Positions 50,854-59,806 are shown, numbered from the stretch's first letter. The stretch is 64,000 nucleotides of DNA from an uncultured Clostridia bacterium (GCA_947165595.1 CAMVAV010000004.1:1-64000); one strand, 5' to 3'. Numbers and translations are program-made. Notes: generated by a model from the letters alone, not told the origin.

Positions 50854-51027
50854 ATGACGCCGTTGGCTTTGCTTCTCACGCTGCTCGGGGTCGGGTATGT
50901 GACGCGGCTGCTCATGCGTTTTTTCGTCTGGCTGGACGGCGCGGATGCGCCGGAGGAGACAGCGGCGGAGACCGAGGCGCGCGAAGCGGCGTGCCCGGAG
51001 GACGAGGCGCCCGGCAGGGCGGCATAG
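50854..51027 (+). CDS. 57-residue single-pass membrane peptide
   Basis: A short frame from ATG 50854 to TAG 51027 preceded by GGGGAGG at a good distance. It encodes MTPLALLLTLLGVGYVTRLL and a few more hydrophobic residues, one membrane helix, followed by an acidic, alanine-rich tail. It lies 18 bp after the previous small gene. Not recognised; the strong ribosome binding site and clear helix-plus-tail composition are the only evidence. Confidence 0.5.
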   Translation: MTPLALLLTLLGVGYVTRLLMRFFVWLDGADAPEETAAETEAREAACPEDEAPGRAA

Positions 51028-51054
51028 AGAAGCATACGAATCTGAAAGCACCGG

Positions 51055-51083
51055 TTGAAGAATCCCGCGATCTGTGATAAACT
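51055..51083 (+). promoter_or_regulatory. Promoter of the GH31 operon
   Basis: -35 TTGAAG (51055-51060), a 17-bp spacer and -10 TAAACT (51078-51083), 60 bp before the GH31 start codon. Confidence 0.6.
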
Positions 51084-51142
51084 CTTTGCAAACGATTCGG
51101 AAGAAACGGGAAACGCATGGCAGAGAGGAGGGAATCCGCGGG

Positions 51143-53143
51143 ATGTACCGGATCGAACGGGACGGCGTGCGCTGGGCGCTGACGGTGGACGGCGTGCGCG
51201 TGCTGTCGCACACGGCGGAGACGCCGTTTGTCACGGCGGTGCGCCGGGAAAAGACCTATCGCATGGTGCGCGGCAGCGTGAAGGAGCAGGTCCGCGAGGC
51301 GGAGCGCGTCCCGCTGACGCAGGTCGAAGCGGTCTCGGAGAATGTCGTCGCCTTCTCCGCCGCCGGACACCGCGCGGAGGCGTTGCTTGCTCCCTGCGAG
51401 GGGGGCGTGCGCCTTGCGCTTGCCGGCGAGGAGGGCTGGGCGTATGAGTTCCGCCTTCCGGCGGAAAAGGGCGAGGCGGTCTTCGGCGGCGGAGAGCAGT
51501 ACCGCAAGGTGAACCTGCGCGGCGAGACGGTCGTCAACTTCGTCTCCGAGCACATCAAGGCGTCCGCCATATTGCAAAAGGCGGTGCTGCCGCGCGCGCT
51601 GTACCGCGAAAAGCCGCACAGGCGCATCGGCTCCTACGCGCCGATGCCGGTCTTCGTCACCGACCGGGGGCGGCTGATCCTCTTTGAGACCTCGGCGGAC
51701 GGGACCTCCCGCTTCGGCGCGAGGGAGTACCGCTTCAGCTTTGACCGCTGCCCGGAGGCGCTGACGCTTGCCTGCGGGGCGGACTATCGCTCCCTTGCCC
51801 GCGTGCTTGCCGCGCGCTTCCCGAACCGGCAGTACCTGCCGGACTGGTGCGGCGACGGCATGATCCTGGGCATTCAGGGCGGCACGCAGACGATCCTCGA
51901 CAAGACCTTCGCCATGCTCGACGCGGGCGCGGCGGTCTGCGGCGTGTGGAGCCAGGACTGGTCGGGCGAGAAGCGGACCGTCATGGGCAAGCAGGTCCGG
52001 TGGAACTGGGAGGTCGACGAAACGCTCTATCCCGGCCTCGCCGGGGCGATCGAAAAGCTGAACGCGCGCGGCGTGCGCTTTCTCGCCTACATCAACCCGT
52101 ATCTGGTGCGGGACGGACGGCTGTACGGGCTGTTTAAGAAAAAGGGCTGGCTCATCACGCGGCGGAGCGGGGAGGTCTATCACATCAAGTCCACGACCTT
52201 CGACGCCGGCATGATCGACCTGACGAACCCGGAGGCGGTGCGGTATACGAAGGACGTGCTCATCAAGCGCAACATGCTGGACCTCGGCGTCTCGGGCTGG
52301 ATGGCGGACTTCGGCGAGTATCTGCCCGTGGACTGCGTGCTGCACGAGGGCGAGGCGCGGCTGCTGCATAACGAGTGGCCGGTGCTGTGGGCGAAGCTCA
52401 ACCGCGAGGCGATCGAGGAGTACGGCAGGGACGACGTGTTCTTCTTCACGCGCTCCGGCTACCTGGGAATTCAGGAATACGCCCCCTGCCTCTGGAACGG
52501 CGACCAGCACACGGACCGCACGCGGGACTACGGAATGCCCTGCGTCATGCCCGCCAGCTTTTCCCTGGGATTTTCCGGCGTTCCGATGGTGCACTGCGAC
52601 GCGGGAGGCTTCTTCTCCTTCGGCAAGCTCAAGCGCGACGGGGAGCTGTTTGTCCGCTGGATGGAGATGTGCGCGTTCAGCCTGCTGATGCGCTCGCACG
52701 AGTCGATCCGCCCCTGGGCGAACGCGCAGTTCGACGCGCCGGAGGTCAAGCCCCACACCGTGCGCCTGACATGTGTGCACAGGGCGCTGCGACCGTATTT
52801 GGAGACCTGCATCCGCAAGGCGGGGGAGGGAATCCCGGCGATCCGTCCGGATTTTTACGAGGAAATGGATTTCGCCGCGAGCCGCGACCCGTATTCGTAT
52901 TTTCTGGGCGACGAGCTGTATGTCTGCCCGGTTTTGGAGCGTCACGCCGACAAGCGGAGGGTGTTCCTGCCCAAGGGCGTATGGGTGCATTTCTGGACCG
53001 GAAAGGTTTACGCGGGCGGAGAACGCTGCACCGTGCCCGCGCCGCTGGGGGAGACCCCGGTATTCTACCGCGCGAACGGCGCGCATCTGGAGCTGTTTCG
53101 CGAGACGGCGAAGCAATACAGGCTGAAGGAGGGGGAGCAGTGA
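51143..53143 (+). CDS. GH31 glycosidase related to sulfoquinovosidase (YihQ)
   Basis: 666 residues. The closest family pattern I recognise is GH31 sulfoquinovosidase: GVWSQDWSG, WNWEVDE, FLAYINPYLV, DLTNPEAV, nucleophile Asp389 in GWMADFGEYLPVD, acid/base Asp454 in LWNGDQHTD, and MRSHESIRPWANAQFD. From memory of E. coli YihQ the sulfonate is held by Arg301, Trp304 and Tyr508; the aligned residues here are Gln284 (GKQVRW), Trp287 and Phe490 (DAGGFF), so two of three differ. It may hydrolyse a different alpha-glycoside. No signal peptide, so cytoplasmic, with the transporter gene next. ATG 51143 follows GGAGGG. Confidence 0.85.
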   Translation: MYRIERDGVRWALTVDGVRVLSHTAETPFVTAVRREKTYRMVRGSVKEQVREAERVPLTQVEAVSENVVAFSAAGHRAEALLAPCEGGVRLALAGEEGWAYEFRLPAEKGEAVFGGGEQYRKVNLRGETVVNFVSEHIKASAILQKAVLPRALYREKPHRRIGSYAPMPVFVTDRGRLILFETSADGTSRFGAREYRFSFDRCPEALTLACGADYRSLARVLAARFPNRQYLPDWCGDGMILGIQGGTQTILDKTFAMLDAGAAVCGVWSQDWSGEKRTVMGKQVRWNWEVDETLYPGLAGAIEKLNARGVRFLAYINPYLVRDGRLYGLFKKKGWLITRRSGEVYHIKSTTFDAGMIDLTNPEAVRYTKDVLIKRNMLDLGVSGWMADFGEYLPVDCVLHEGEARLLHNEWPVLWAKLNREAIEEYGRDDVFFFTRSGYLGIQEYAPCLWNGDQHTDRTRDYGMPCVMPASFSLGFSGVPMVHCDAGGFFSFGKLKRDGELFVRWMEMCAFSLLMRSHESIRPWANAQFDAPEVKPHTVRLTCVHRALRPYLETCIRKAGEGIPAIRPDFYEEMDFAASRDPYSYFLGDELYVCPVLERHADKRRVFLPKGVWVHFWTGKVYAGGERCTVPAPLGETPVFYRANGAHLELFRETAKQYRLKEGEQ

Positions 53144-53144
53144 C

Positions 53145-54563
53145 ATGGAGCAGAGCTATATCGCACAGACCAGCGGCATCCGCGCGAAGGACAAGATCGG
53201 CTATGCCTTCGGCGATCTGGCGTCCTGCCTGGTCTTCGGACTGACGCAGAGCGTCCTGAACAAGTACTACACCGACGTGCTGGAGATCAGCGTTCTGAGC
53301 GTGATGGTGATGACGATCGTCGCGCGCGTCTGGGACGCGGTGAACGATCCGATCTGGGGCAGGCTGATCGACGGGGCGAAGAAGTACCCGGACGGGCGCT
53401 ACCGCCACTGGATCAAGGTTTTCTCCGTGCCGACGGCGCTCTCCGCTGTGCTGATGTTCCTCGACGTGCGCGGCTTTTCCGAGGGGGGACGCATCGCGTG
53501 GATCTATTTCACCTACATCCTCTTCGGAATGCTCTATACCTGCATCAACATCCCCTACGGCTCGCTGGCGCAGGTCATCACCAGCGACGACCGGGAGCGC
53601 TCGTCGCTGTCCGTGTTCCGCTCGGTCGGCTCCACCTTCGGCGCGATGCCCGCGATGGTGCTCGCCTCGATGTGCTATGTGACGCTCGCCGACGGGCACA
53701 AGGTCATGGACCAGACCCGCGTCCTCGTCGGAGCGGGCGCCATCGCCGCGCTGAGCATTGTGTTCTACATCCTCTGCTATGCGTGGAGCCGCGAGCGCGT
53801 GGATACCAGCCCTGCCCCGCGGGAGAAGGGGCAGGCCGCGAAGGTCATCCGGACGCTTCTCAAAAGCCGCCCCTTTATGGCGGTCAGCCTCGCCAGCATG
53901 CTCTACCTCGCGGCGCAGATGTTCGGACAGGGCTACAACACCTACCTGTTCCACCACTACTTCAACCGTCCGGGGCTGACGATGCTGCCCACCGTGTTCC
54001 AGTATTTCCCCGTGGCGGTCGTCATGTTCTTCGCGACGAAGCTCGGCAACCGCTTCGGACGGCGGGAGGTCTGCGCCGGCGGCATGCTGCTGGCGGCGGC
54101 GTTCTATATCGCGCTGTTCGTGCTGGCGCTGTTCGGCATTACGCCGGTGTGGCTTTACCTCGCCGCCTGCCTGATGTCCGGCATCGGCTCGGCGTTCATC
54201 TTCCTGCTCGTCTGGGTGCTCGCCACCGACGCCATTGACTACAACAGGGTCACCTACGGGCTCAATGACGAGGCGACCAGCTACGCGTTCTATTCCTTCA
54301 TGCGCAAGCTCGGCACCACCGTCGCCACCATCCTCATCAACGTGCCGCTGCTGCGCATCGGCTATAACGGAAGCACGCTGCGGACCGAGGGGCTGACCGA
54401 CACGGCGCTGCGGAGCATGTACGATTTTTCGGTCATCATCCCGGCAGTGCTGTTCCTGCTGGTGTTCCTGATCCTCTGGTTCATGTACCCGCTGACCAGG
54501 CAGCGCACCCAGGAGCTGCAGCGGCAGAAGGAGGCGCTGCTCCGCGAGCAGGCGCAGAAATGA
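53145..54563 (+). CDS. GPH-type sugar cation symporter (MFS, MelB family)
   Basis: 472 residues, 12 hydrophobic helices. The N-terminus KDKIGYAFGDLASCLVFGL and VMTIVARVWDAVNDPIWG with KYPDGRYRHWIK are diagnostic of the glycoside-pentoside-hexuronide family; later RSSLSVFRSVGSTFG and GLNDEATSYAFYSFMRKLG are also typical. E. coli sulfoquinovose transporters YihO/YihP belong here. It starts 2 bp after the GH31 stop (TGACATG) and overlaps the dehydrogenase gene by 4 bp, so it presumably imports the GH31 substrate. Confidence 0.92.
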   Translation: MEQSYIAQTSGIRAKDKIGYAFGDLASCLVFGLTQSVLNKYYTDVLEISVLSVMVMTIVARVWDAVNDPIWGRLIDGAKKYPDGRYRHWIKVFSVPTALSAVLMFLDVRGFSEGGRIAWIYFTYILFGMLYTCINIPYGSLAQVITSDDRERSSLSVFRSVGSTFGAMPAMVLASMCYVTLADGHKVMDQTRVLVGAGAIAALSIVFYILCYAWSRERVDTSPAPREKGQAAKVIRTLLKSRPFMAVSLASMLYLAAQMFGQGYNTYLFHHYFNRPGLTMLPTVFQYFPVAVVMFFATKLGNRFGRREVCAGGMLLAAAFYIALFVLALFGITPVWLYLAACLMSGIGSAFIFLLVWVLATDAIDYNRVTYGLNDEATSYAFYSFMRKLGTTVATILINVPLLRIGYNGSTLRTEGLTDTALRSMYDFSVIIPAVLFLLVFLILWFMYPLTRQRTQELQRQKEALLREQAQK

Positions 54564-55660
54564 GGAAGACGTATCGCATCGCCGTCATCCCCGGGGACGG
54601 CATCGGGCCGGAGGTCATCCGGGAGGCGGTCAAGGTCCTCAACGCCACGGCGGAGCTGGACGGCGGCTTTGCCTTCGCCTTTACCGAATATCCGTGGGGC
54701 TGCGGGTACTATCGGGAGACCGGCGAGATGATGCCGGAGAACGCGCTGGAGCTGCTGCGCGGGAGCGACGCGATCCTGCTCGGCGCGGTCGGCGCGCCCG
54801 GCGTGCCGGACCACATCTCTCTGCGGGGGCTGCTGCTGCGGCTGCGGCAGGGCTTCGACCAGTACGTCAATCTGCGGCCCGTCCGGCTGCTGCGCGGCGC
54901 CGCCTGTCCGCTCAGGGACGTCTCGCCGGAGGAGGTCGATATGACCTTCGTCCGCGAGAACAGCGAGGGCGAGTACAGCGGACAGGGTGCTTGGCTCTAT
55001 CCGGGCACGCCGCGGGAGGTCGTCATTCAGGACGGCGTGTTCTCCCGCAGGGGCTGCGAGCGCGTGATGCGCTACGCCTACGAGCTGGCGCGCAGGGAGA
55101 AAAAGACCCTCACGAGCGTCAGCAAGGCGAACGCGCTGAACTACTCCATGGTGTTCTGGGATCAGGTTTTTGCCGAGCTCGGGCGCGAGTACCCGGACGT
55201 GGAGACGCGCTCGCTGCTGGTGGACGCCGCGGCGATGTTCATGGTGAAGGAGCCGTCGCGCTTCCAGATCGTTGTGACGTCGAACCTCTTCGGCGACATT
55301 CTGACCGATCTCGGCGCCGCCATCGCGGGCGGCATGGGGCTTGCGGCAGGGGCGAACCTGAATCCGGAGCGCGCGTTTCCCTCGATGTTCGAGCCGATCC
55401 ACGGCTCCGCGCCCGAGCTTGCGGGCAGGGGCGTCGCCAATCCGCTGGCGGCGATCTGGTCGGCGGCGCAGATGCTTGACTTTCTGGGACATGAGGCGTG
55501 GGGCGAACGGATCGTCCGCGCCATCGAAACGCTGCTCGCGAAGGGGACCGCCCTCACGCCCGATCAGGGCGGCACGGCGCGCACGGCGGAGTGCGGCGAC
55601 GCGCTGGCCGCGCTCCTGCGGTCGCGGCAAGGGGAGAACCCCATCAAATCGTCTGAATAA
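54560..55660 (+). CDS. Tartrate/D-malate/isopropylmalate-type decarboxylating dehydrogenase
   Basis: 366 residues. Beta-hydroxyacid oxidative decarboxylase: VIPGDGIGPEVIREAVKV at the start, LLGAVGAPGVPDHISLRGLLLRLRQGFDQYVNLRPVRLL, VRENSEGEYSGQG, SVSKANALNYSMVFWD (catalytic Lys), VDAAAMFMVK, SNLFGDILTDLGA and FEPIHGSAPELAGRG. The HISLRGLLLRLRQGFDQYVNLRP pattern is that of tartrate/D-malate dehydrogenase rather than leucine LeuB. It overlaps the symporter by 4 bp. Its connection to the imported sugar is unclear; it may use an acid derived from the same substrate. Confidence 0.88.
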   Translation: MRKTYRIAVIPGDGIGPEVIREAVKVLNATAELDGGFAFAFTEYPWGCGYYRETGEMMPENALELLRGSDAILLGAVGAPGVPDHISLRGLLLRLRQGFDQYVNLRPVRLLRGAACPLRDVSPEEVDMTFVRENSEGEYSGQGAWLYPGTPREVVIQDGVFSRRGCERVMRYAYELARREKKTLTSVSKANALNYSMVFWDQVFAELGREYPDVETRSLLVDAAAMFMVKEPSRFQIVVTSNLFGDILTDLGAAIAGGMGLAAGANLNPERAFPSMFEPIHGSAPELAGRGVANPLAAIWSAAQMLDFLGHEAWGERIVRAIETLLAKGTALTPDQGGTARTAECGDALAALLRSRQGENPIKSSE

Positions 55661-55731
55661 AAATATAATATAGGTGGACATCCGAGGTCGGAAGAACGTA
55701 AAAAATGGATTAAAATTCATCAAAAAGGATA

Positions 55732-55760
55732 TTGACAAATGGAATCCACGGTGCTATACT
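55732..55760 (+). promoter_or_regulatory. Promoter of the T-box/trpXYZ operon
   Basis: Consensus -35 TTGACA (55732-55737), a 17-bp spacer and -10 TATACT (55755-55760). Confidence 0.85.
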
Positions 55761-55766
55761 TCCGTC

Positions 55767-56052
55767 AAACCGATGAGGAAGAGTGAGTAAGCCTTGACTC
55801 CTTTCCCAAAGCGAGCCGCCGGCGGTGGAAGGGCGGTGGAACGGACAGGGCCGAATGGACTTCCGAGGGCAAGCGGAAAGAGCCTTCTCGCGATCAAAGG
55901 GCTCGAGTATGTGCGCCGGGGCAGGACTCCCCGTCAACAACGGTCGGCGTATGATAGTACGCACAAAGTGGGCGCGCAAGCGTCAAGCCGGGTGGCACCG
56001 CAGGATCATTCATCCTGTCCCAGCAAAGAAATTTGCGGGGACAGGTTTTTTT
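55767..56052 (+). ncRNA. T-box riboswitch with a tryptophan (TGG) specifier
   Basis: A roughly 285-nt leader follows the promoter. It starts with CGATGAGGAAGAGTGAGTA (Stem I AG/S-turn side), includes the distal GGCGGTGGAAGGGCGGTGG region, and the 3' side of the specifier loop GAATGGAC with TGG at 55856-55858. The conserved T-box GGTGGCACCGC is at 55991-56001. A terminator CCTGTCCC/GGGGACAGG (56014-56045) with seven T follows. Uncharged tRNA-Trp should stabilise the antiterminator and turn on the transporter genes. Confidence 0.93.
56014..56052 (+). terminator. T-box-controlled terminator
   Basis: Stem CCTGTCCC (56014-56021) with GGGGACAGG (56037-56045), an inner GCAAA/TTTGC stem, then TTTTTTT. 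Its 5' arm competes with the T-box antiterminator. Confidence 0.9.
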
Positions 56053-56083
56053 CTGTCCCACGCCAAGGAAAGGACGGATCCCC

Positions 56084-57166
56084 ATGAAAAAGCTCGTTTC
56101 TCTCATCCTCGCGCTCGTTCTCACCCTCTCCCTCGCCGCCTGCGGAGGCGCGGACATGATCGAGCCCGCCAAGGCAAACAACACGGTCAGCACGGCAAAC
56201 GCTTCCGAAGAAGGCAAGACCTACACCGTCGGCATATGCAATTTTGTCGACGACGCATCCCTCAACCAGATCATCGCGAACATCCGCGAGCGGCTCGACG
56301 CCATCGGCGCGGAGCGCGGCGTCAGCTTTGCGATCAACGAGGACAACTGCAACACCGACGCCAACGTGATGAACCAGATCATCGCCAATTTTCAGGCGGA
56401 CAAGGTCGACCTGATGGTCGGCGTGGCTACGCCGGTGGCGATGGCGATGCAGGCGGCGACCGAGGGGACGGACCTGCCGGTCGTGTTTGCCGCCGTGTCC
56501 GACCCGCTGGGCTGCGGGCTGGTGGCCTCGCTCGAGGCGCCCGGCGCGAACCTGACCGGGACCTCCGACTATCTCGACACCAACGCGATCATGAACCTCG
56601 TCTTCGCCGCGAATCCCGACGCGGACAAGATCGGACTTCTCTACAACGTGGGCGAGGATTCCTCCACCGCGCCGATCGCCGCCGCCAAGGCATACCTCGA
56701 CGCGAAGGGCGTCGCCTATGTGGAGCGCACCGGGACCACGGTGGACGAGATCGTGCTTGCGGCGCAGGCGCTCGTCGGCGACGGCGTGGACGCCGTGTTC
56801 ACCCCGACCGACAACACGGTCATGACCGCGGAGCTGTCCATCTATGAGATATTCGCGAACGCGGGCATCCCGCACTACACCGGCGCGGACAGCTTCGCCC
56901 TCAACGGCGCGTTCCTCGGCTACGGCGTCGATTACGCCAACCTCGGCGTCGAGACCGCGAACATGATCGCGGAGATCCTGCTCGACGGCAAGGACGCCGG
57001 CAGCGTGCCCGTGAAGACCTTTGACAACGGCACGGCGACGGTCAACACCGAGACCTGCGCCGCTATCGGCCTCGACTACGACGACATTGCCGCGAAGTTC
57101 GCCCCCTTCTGCACGCGCGTGCAGCCCATCACCACCGCCGAGAGCTTTGACCAGCTGGCGGGCTAA
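56084..57166 (+). CDS. trpX: ABC transporter substrate-binding lipoprotein, tryptophan (TrpX-type)
   Basis: 360 residues. Signal peptide with lipobox LAAC, lipid-anchoring Cys20. The mature part is the DUF534/ABC substrate-binding fold: VGICNFVDDASLNQIIANI, NFQADKVDLMVGVATPVAMAMQ, VVFAAVSDPLG, KIGLLYNVGEDSS and VDAVFTPTDNTVM. The family often carries aromatic amino acids; the Trp T-box upstream argues for tryptophan. ATG 56084 follows AAGGAAAGG. The permease and ATPase follow directly. Confidence 0.9.
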   Translation: MKKLVSLILALVLTLSLAACGGADMIEPAKANNTVSTANASEEGKTYTVGICNFVDDASLNQIIANIRERLDAIGAERGVSFAINEDNCNTDANVMNQIIANFQADKVDLMVGVATPVAMAMQAATEGTDLPVVFAAVSDPLGCGLVASLEAPGANLTGTSDYLDTNAIMNLVFAANPDADKIGLLYNVGEDSSTAPIAAAKAYLDAKGVAYVERTGTTVDEIVLAAQALVGDGVDAVFTPTDNTVMTAELSIYEIFANAGIPHYTGADSFALNGAFLGYGVDYANLGVETANMIAEILLDGKDAGSVPVKTFDNGTATVNTETCAAIGLDYDDIAAKFAPFCTRVQPITTAESFDQLAG

Positions 57167-57181
57167 GGAGCTTCGATCCTC

Positions 57182-58084
57182 ATGCTGTCTATCCTCGAAA
57201 CCGCGCTGGAGCTTGGCCTGATCGGCTCGCTCACCGTGCTGGCGTTGTTCCTGAGCTATTCGATGCTGGGCGTCTGCGACCTCTCCACCGACGGCTGCTT
57301 TACCCTCGGCGCCGCCGTCGGCGCGGTGGTCGCCCTCGCCGGGCACCCGTACCTGTCCCTGCCCGCCGCAATGGGCGCGGGTGTGCTCTCCGGCTTTGTC
57401 ACCGCCCTGCTGCAAACCAAAATGGGCATTGACAGCCTGCTGGCGGGCATCATCGTCAACACGGGGCTGTACTCGGTCAACATCGCGGTCATGGGCGGCT
57501 CCTCGCTGCTGAACATGAACAAGACCCAAACGGTGTTCACGCTGCTCAAGGGCGCGGGCGTCGGCGCGTACAAGATCATGCTCGCGCTGCTCGCGGCTGC
57601 GCTGGTTGTCGTGTTCCTCACGCTGTTCCTGCGCACGCGCCTCGGCCTCGCAATCCGCGCGACGGGGGACAATCCCGACATGGTGCGCTCGTCGTCCATC
57701 AATCCCGCGTTTACGACCGTCGTCGGACTGTGCGTGGCGAACTCGCTCACGGCGCTCTCCGGCTGCCTGCTGGCGCAGTCGCAGAAGTCGGTCAACATCG
57801 ACATCGGCGGCGGCATGGTGACCATCGCGCTCGCGTCGCTTTTGATCGGGCGCGCGTTCGCGCCGCGCGGCGGCATCGCGCTGCGCGCGGTCGGGGCGGT
57901 GCTCGGCTCGATCGTCTTCCGCGCCGTCTACGCCGTGGCGCTGCGCTTCAACATGCCGGCGTTCATGCTCAAGCTCGTCTCGTCGGTCATCGTCATCATC
58001 GCCATCGCGGGGCCCTATCTCAAGGCGCGGTATCCGGAGCTGAGCCGCAGGCTTGCCCACCGGCGCGGAAGGGAGGATGCGTGA
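57182..58084 (+). CDS. trpY: ABC transporter permease (TrpY-type)
   Basis: 300 residues with eight to nine hydrophobic helices, a permease of the branched-chain amino-acid transporter type. Recognisable: GVCDLSTDGCFTLGAAVGA near the N-terminus, GIIVNTGLYSVNIAVMGGSS, LGLAIRATGDNPDMVRSSSINP and the GGGMVTIALASLLIGRAF segment that contacts the ATPase. It starts 15 bp after the binding-protein gene and shares one base with the ATPase gene. Confidence 0.92.
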   Translation: MLSILETALELGLIGSLTVLALFLSYSMLGVCDLSTDGCFTLGAAVGAVVALAGHPYLSLPAAMGAGVLSGFVTALLQTKMGIDSLLAGIIVNTGLYSVNIAVMGGSSLLNMNKTQTVFTLLKGAGVGAYKIMLALLAAALVVVFLTLFLRTRLGLAIRATGDNPDMVRSSSINPAFTTVVGLCVANSLTALSGCLLAQSQKSVNIDIGGGMVTIALASLLIGRAFAPRGGIALRAVGAVLGSIVFRAVYAVALRFNMPAFMLKLVSSVIVIIAIAGPYLKARYPELSRRLAHRRGREDA

Positions 58085-58869
58085 TGCTGTCCGTCTCCCA
58101 TATTTCCAAGACCTTCAACCCCGGCACGGTCAACGAAAAGACCGCGCTGCACGATCTGTCGCTCGAGGTGGCGGACGGCGACTTTATCTCCATCATCGGC
58201 GCGAACGGCGCGGGAAAATCGACGCTGTTCAACGCCATAGCCGGCAGCTTTTTCACCGACAGCGGGACCATCACGCTCGACGGGGAGGACGTCACGCTCC
58301 AAAGCGAGCATCTGCGCGCGAAAAACATCGGGCGGCTCTTTCAGGACCCGATGCGCGGCAGCGCGCCGGGTATGACCATCGAGGAAAACCTTGCCCTCGC
58401 GGCAGGGCGCGGCGGCTGGCTGTCCCACGTCACGCGCGCGGAGAAGCAGGCGTTTCGCGACCGGCTCTCCCTGCTCGGCATGGGGCTGGAGGACCGGATG
58501 CAGCAGCCGGTGGGGCTGCTCTCCGGCGGGCAGCGTCAGGCGCTGACGCTGATGATGGCGACAATCAATCCGCCCAAGCTGCTGCTGCTCGACGAGCACA
58601 CGGCGGCGCTCGACCCCGCGACGGCGGAGAAGGTGCTGGCGCTGACCCGCGAGATCGTGGAAAAGGATCGGCTCACCTGCCTGATGGTGACGCACAACAT
58701 GCAGTCGGCGCTCGATCTCGGCAACCGCACGCTGATGATGGATCAGGGCAATATCATCTTTGACGTGCGGGGGGAGGAGCGCAGCCGGCTTCAGGTGTCC
58801 GACCTTCTGGTCCTGTTCCGCGAGGCGGCGGGCAGGAAGCTCGACAACGACCGAATGCTGCTGTCTTAG
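58084..58869 (+). CDS. trpZ: ABC transporter ATPase (TrpZ-type)
   Basis: 261 residues. Walker A GANGAGKST, Q-loop GRLFQDPMRG, ABC signature LLSGGQRQALTLMMA, Walker B KLLLLDEHTAAL with DE-HT, and the switch His in VTHNMQSAL. The NEKTALHDLSLEVADGDFISI start is typical of the family. It energises uptake by the preceding permease. ATG 58084 overlaps the permease stop by one base. Confidence 0.94.
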   Translation: MLSVSHISKTFNPGTVNEKTALHDLSLEVADGDFISIIGANGAGKSTLFNAIAGSFFTDSGTITLDGEDVTLQSEHLRAKNIGRLFQDPMRGSAPGMTIEENLALAAGRGGWLSHVTRAEKQAFRDRLSLLGMGLEDRMQQPVGLLSGGQRQALTLMMATINPPKLLLLDEHTAALDPATAEKVLALTREIVEKDRLTCLMVTHNMQSALDLGNRTLMMDQGNIIFDVRGEERSRLQVSDLLVLFREAAGRKLDNDRMLLS

Positions 58870-58877
58870 GGGATGCT

Positions 58878-59750
58878 ATGATAGGATTTGAGTGGAAAAA
58901 CAGACGGCCGCCGCTTGCGCTTTTGCTTGCGGCGGCGCTCCTGCTTGCCGCCTGCGCGCCCTCCGCGGGACAGACGGCGGAGAATACGGGCGGCGGAACG
59001 GAGGCGGCGGAGCTGGAGGCATACTTTTTTGACGCGGGCAAGGCGGACGCGATCCTCCTGACGACGGTGCGGGGCAGCGTCCTGATCGACGCGGGGGAGA
59101 AGGGCTTCGGCAAGACCGTCCTCGCGTATCTGGAGGAAAAGGGGATCGCGCGGCTCGATTATCTGATCGTCACGCATTTCGATCAGGACCACGTCGGCGG
59201 CGCGGCAAAGATTTTGAACAATATTTCCGTCGGCACGGTGCTGCAAAGCAATTTTCCCAAGGACAGCGACGAGTACGCAAAATACGTCAAGGCGCTGAAA
59301 AACGCCGGGATCACCCCCATCACGGTGCGGGAGAGCTACACCTTCACGCTGGACGGCGTCTCCTATGCCGTCGATCCGCCGCGCGCGGCGCGGTATACGA
59401 CGGACGAGAGCAACAATTCCTCGCTGGTTGTCACCGTGCGCAACGGGGGGAACACGCTCCTGCTTCCGGGCGACGCCGAGACGGAGCGCCTGAACGAACT
59501 GCTGGAGGGCGGCGGCGACCTGTCGTGCGACCTGCTGAAGCTGCCGCACCACGGAAAGGACGAGCCGCTGCTGGACGCGCTGCTCGCGGCGGCGCGCCCG
59601 CGCTTCGCGGTCATCACCTCCTCGGACGAGGAGCCGGAGAGCGAGGCGGTCGTCGCGGCGCTGGAGCGCGCGGGCGTGACGGTGCTCCTGACGCGAAGGG
59701 GCGCGGTGACGGTCCGCAGCGACGGAACGACGCTGACGGTCAAAAACTGA
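58878..59750 (+). CDS. MBL-fold lipoprotein (ComEC C-terminal-like)
   Basis: 290 residues. Signal peptide with lipobox LAAC, lipid-anchoring Cys26. The mature part is a metallo-beta-lactamase fold of the ComEC/late-competence type: YFFDAGKADAILL, LIDAGEKGFGKTVLAYL, LIVTHFDQDHVGGA (metal motif), LLLPGDAETERLNELLEG and LKLPHHGKDEPLL. Its substrate is unknown; it is likely a surface hydrolase, perhaps a nuclease or phosphodiesterase. It lies 8 bp after the ATPase gene, so it may be read through from the trp transporter operon. A terminator follows. Confidence 0.85.
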   Translation: MIGFEWKNRRPPLALLLAAALLLAACAPSAGQTAENTGGGTEAAELEAYFFDAGKADAILLTTVRGSVLIDAGEKGFGKTVLAYLEEKGIARLDYLIVTHFDQDHVGGAAKILNNISVGTVLQSNFPKDSDEYAKYVKALKNAGITPITVRESYTFTLDGVSYAVDPPRAARYTTDESNNSSLVVTVRNGGNTLLLPGDAETERLNELLEGGGDLSCDLLKLPHHGKDEPLLDALLAAARPRFAVITSSDEEPESEAVVAALERAGVTVLLTRRGAVTVRSDGTTLTVKN

Positions 59751-59759
59751 ATCGGACAG

Positions 59760-59806
59760 AAAAACAGCGTCGGCAGAGGCGAAGGTGCCCGCCGATGCTG
59801 TTTTTA
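59760..59806. terminator. Bidirectional terminator after the MBL-fold gene
   Basis: A 15-bp stem AAAAACAGCGTCGGC (59760-59774) with GCCGATGCTGTTTTT (59791-59805), one G-T pair, between convergent genes. Confidence 0.88.
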
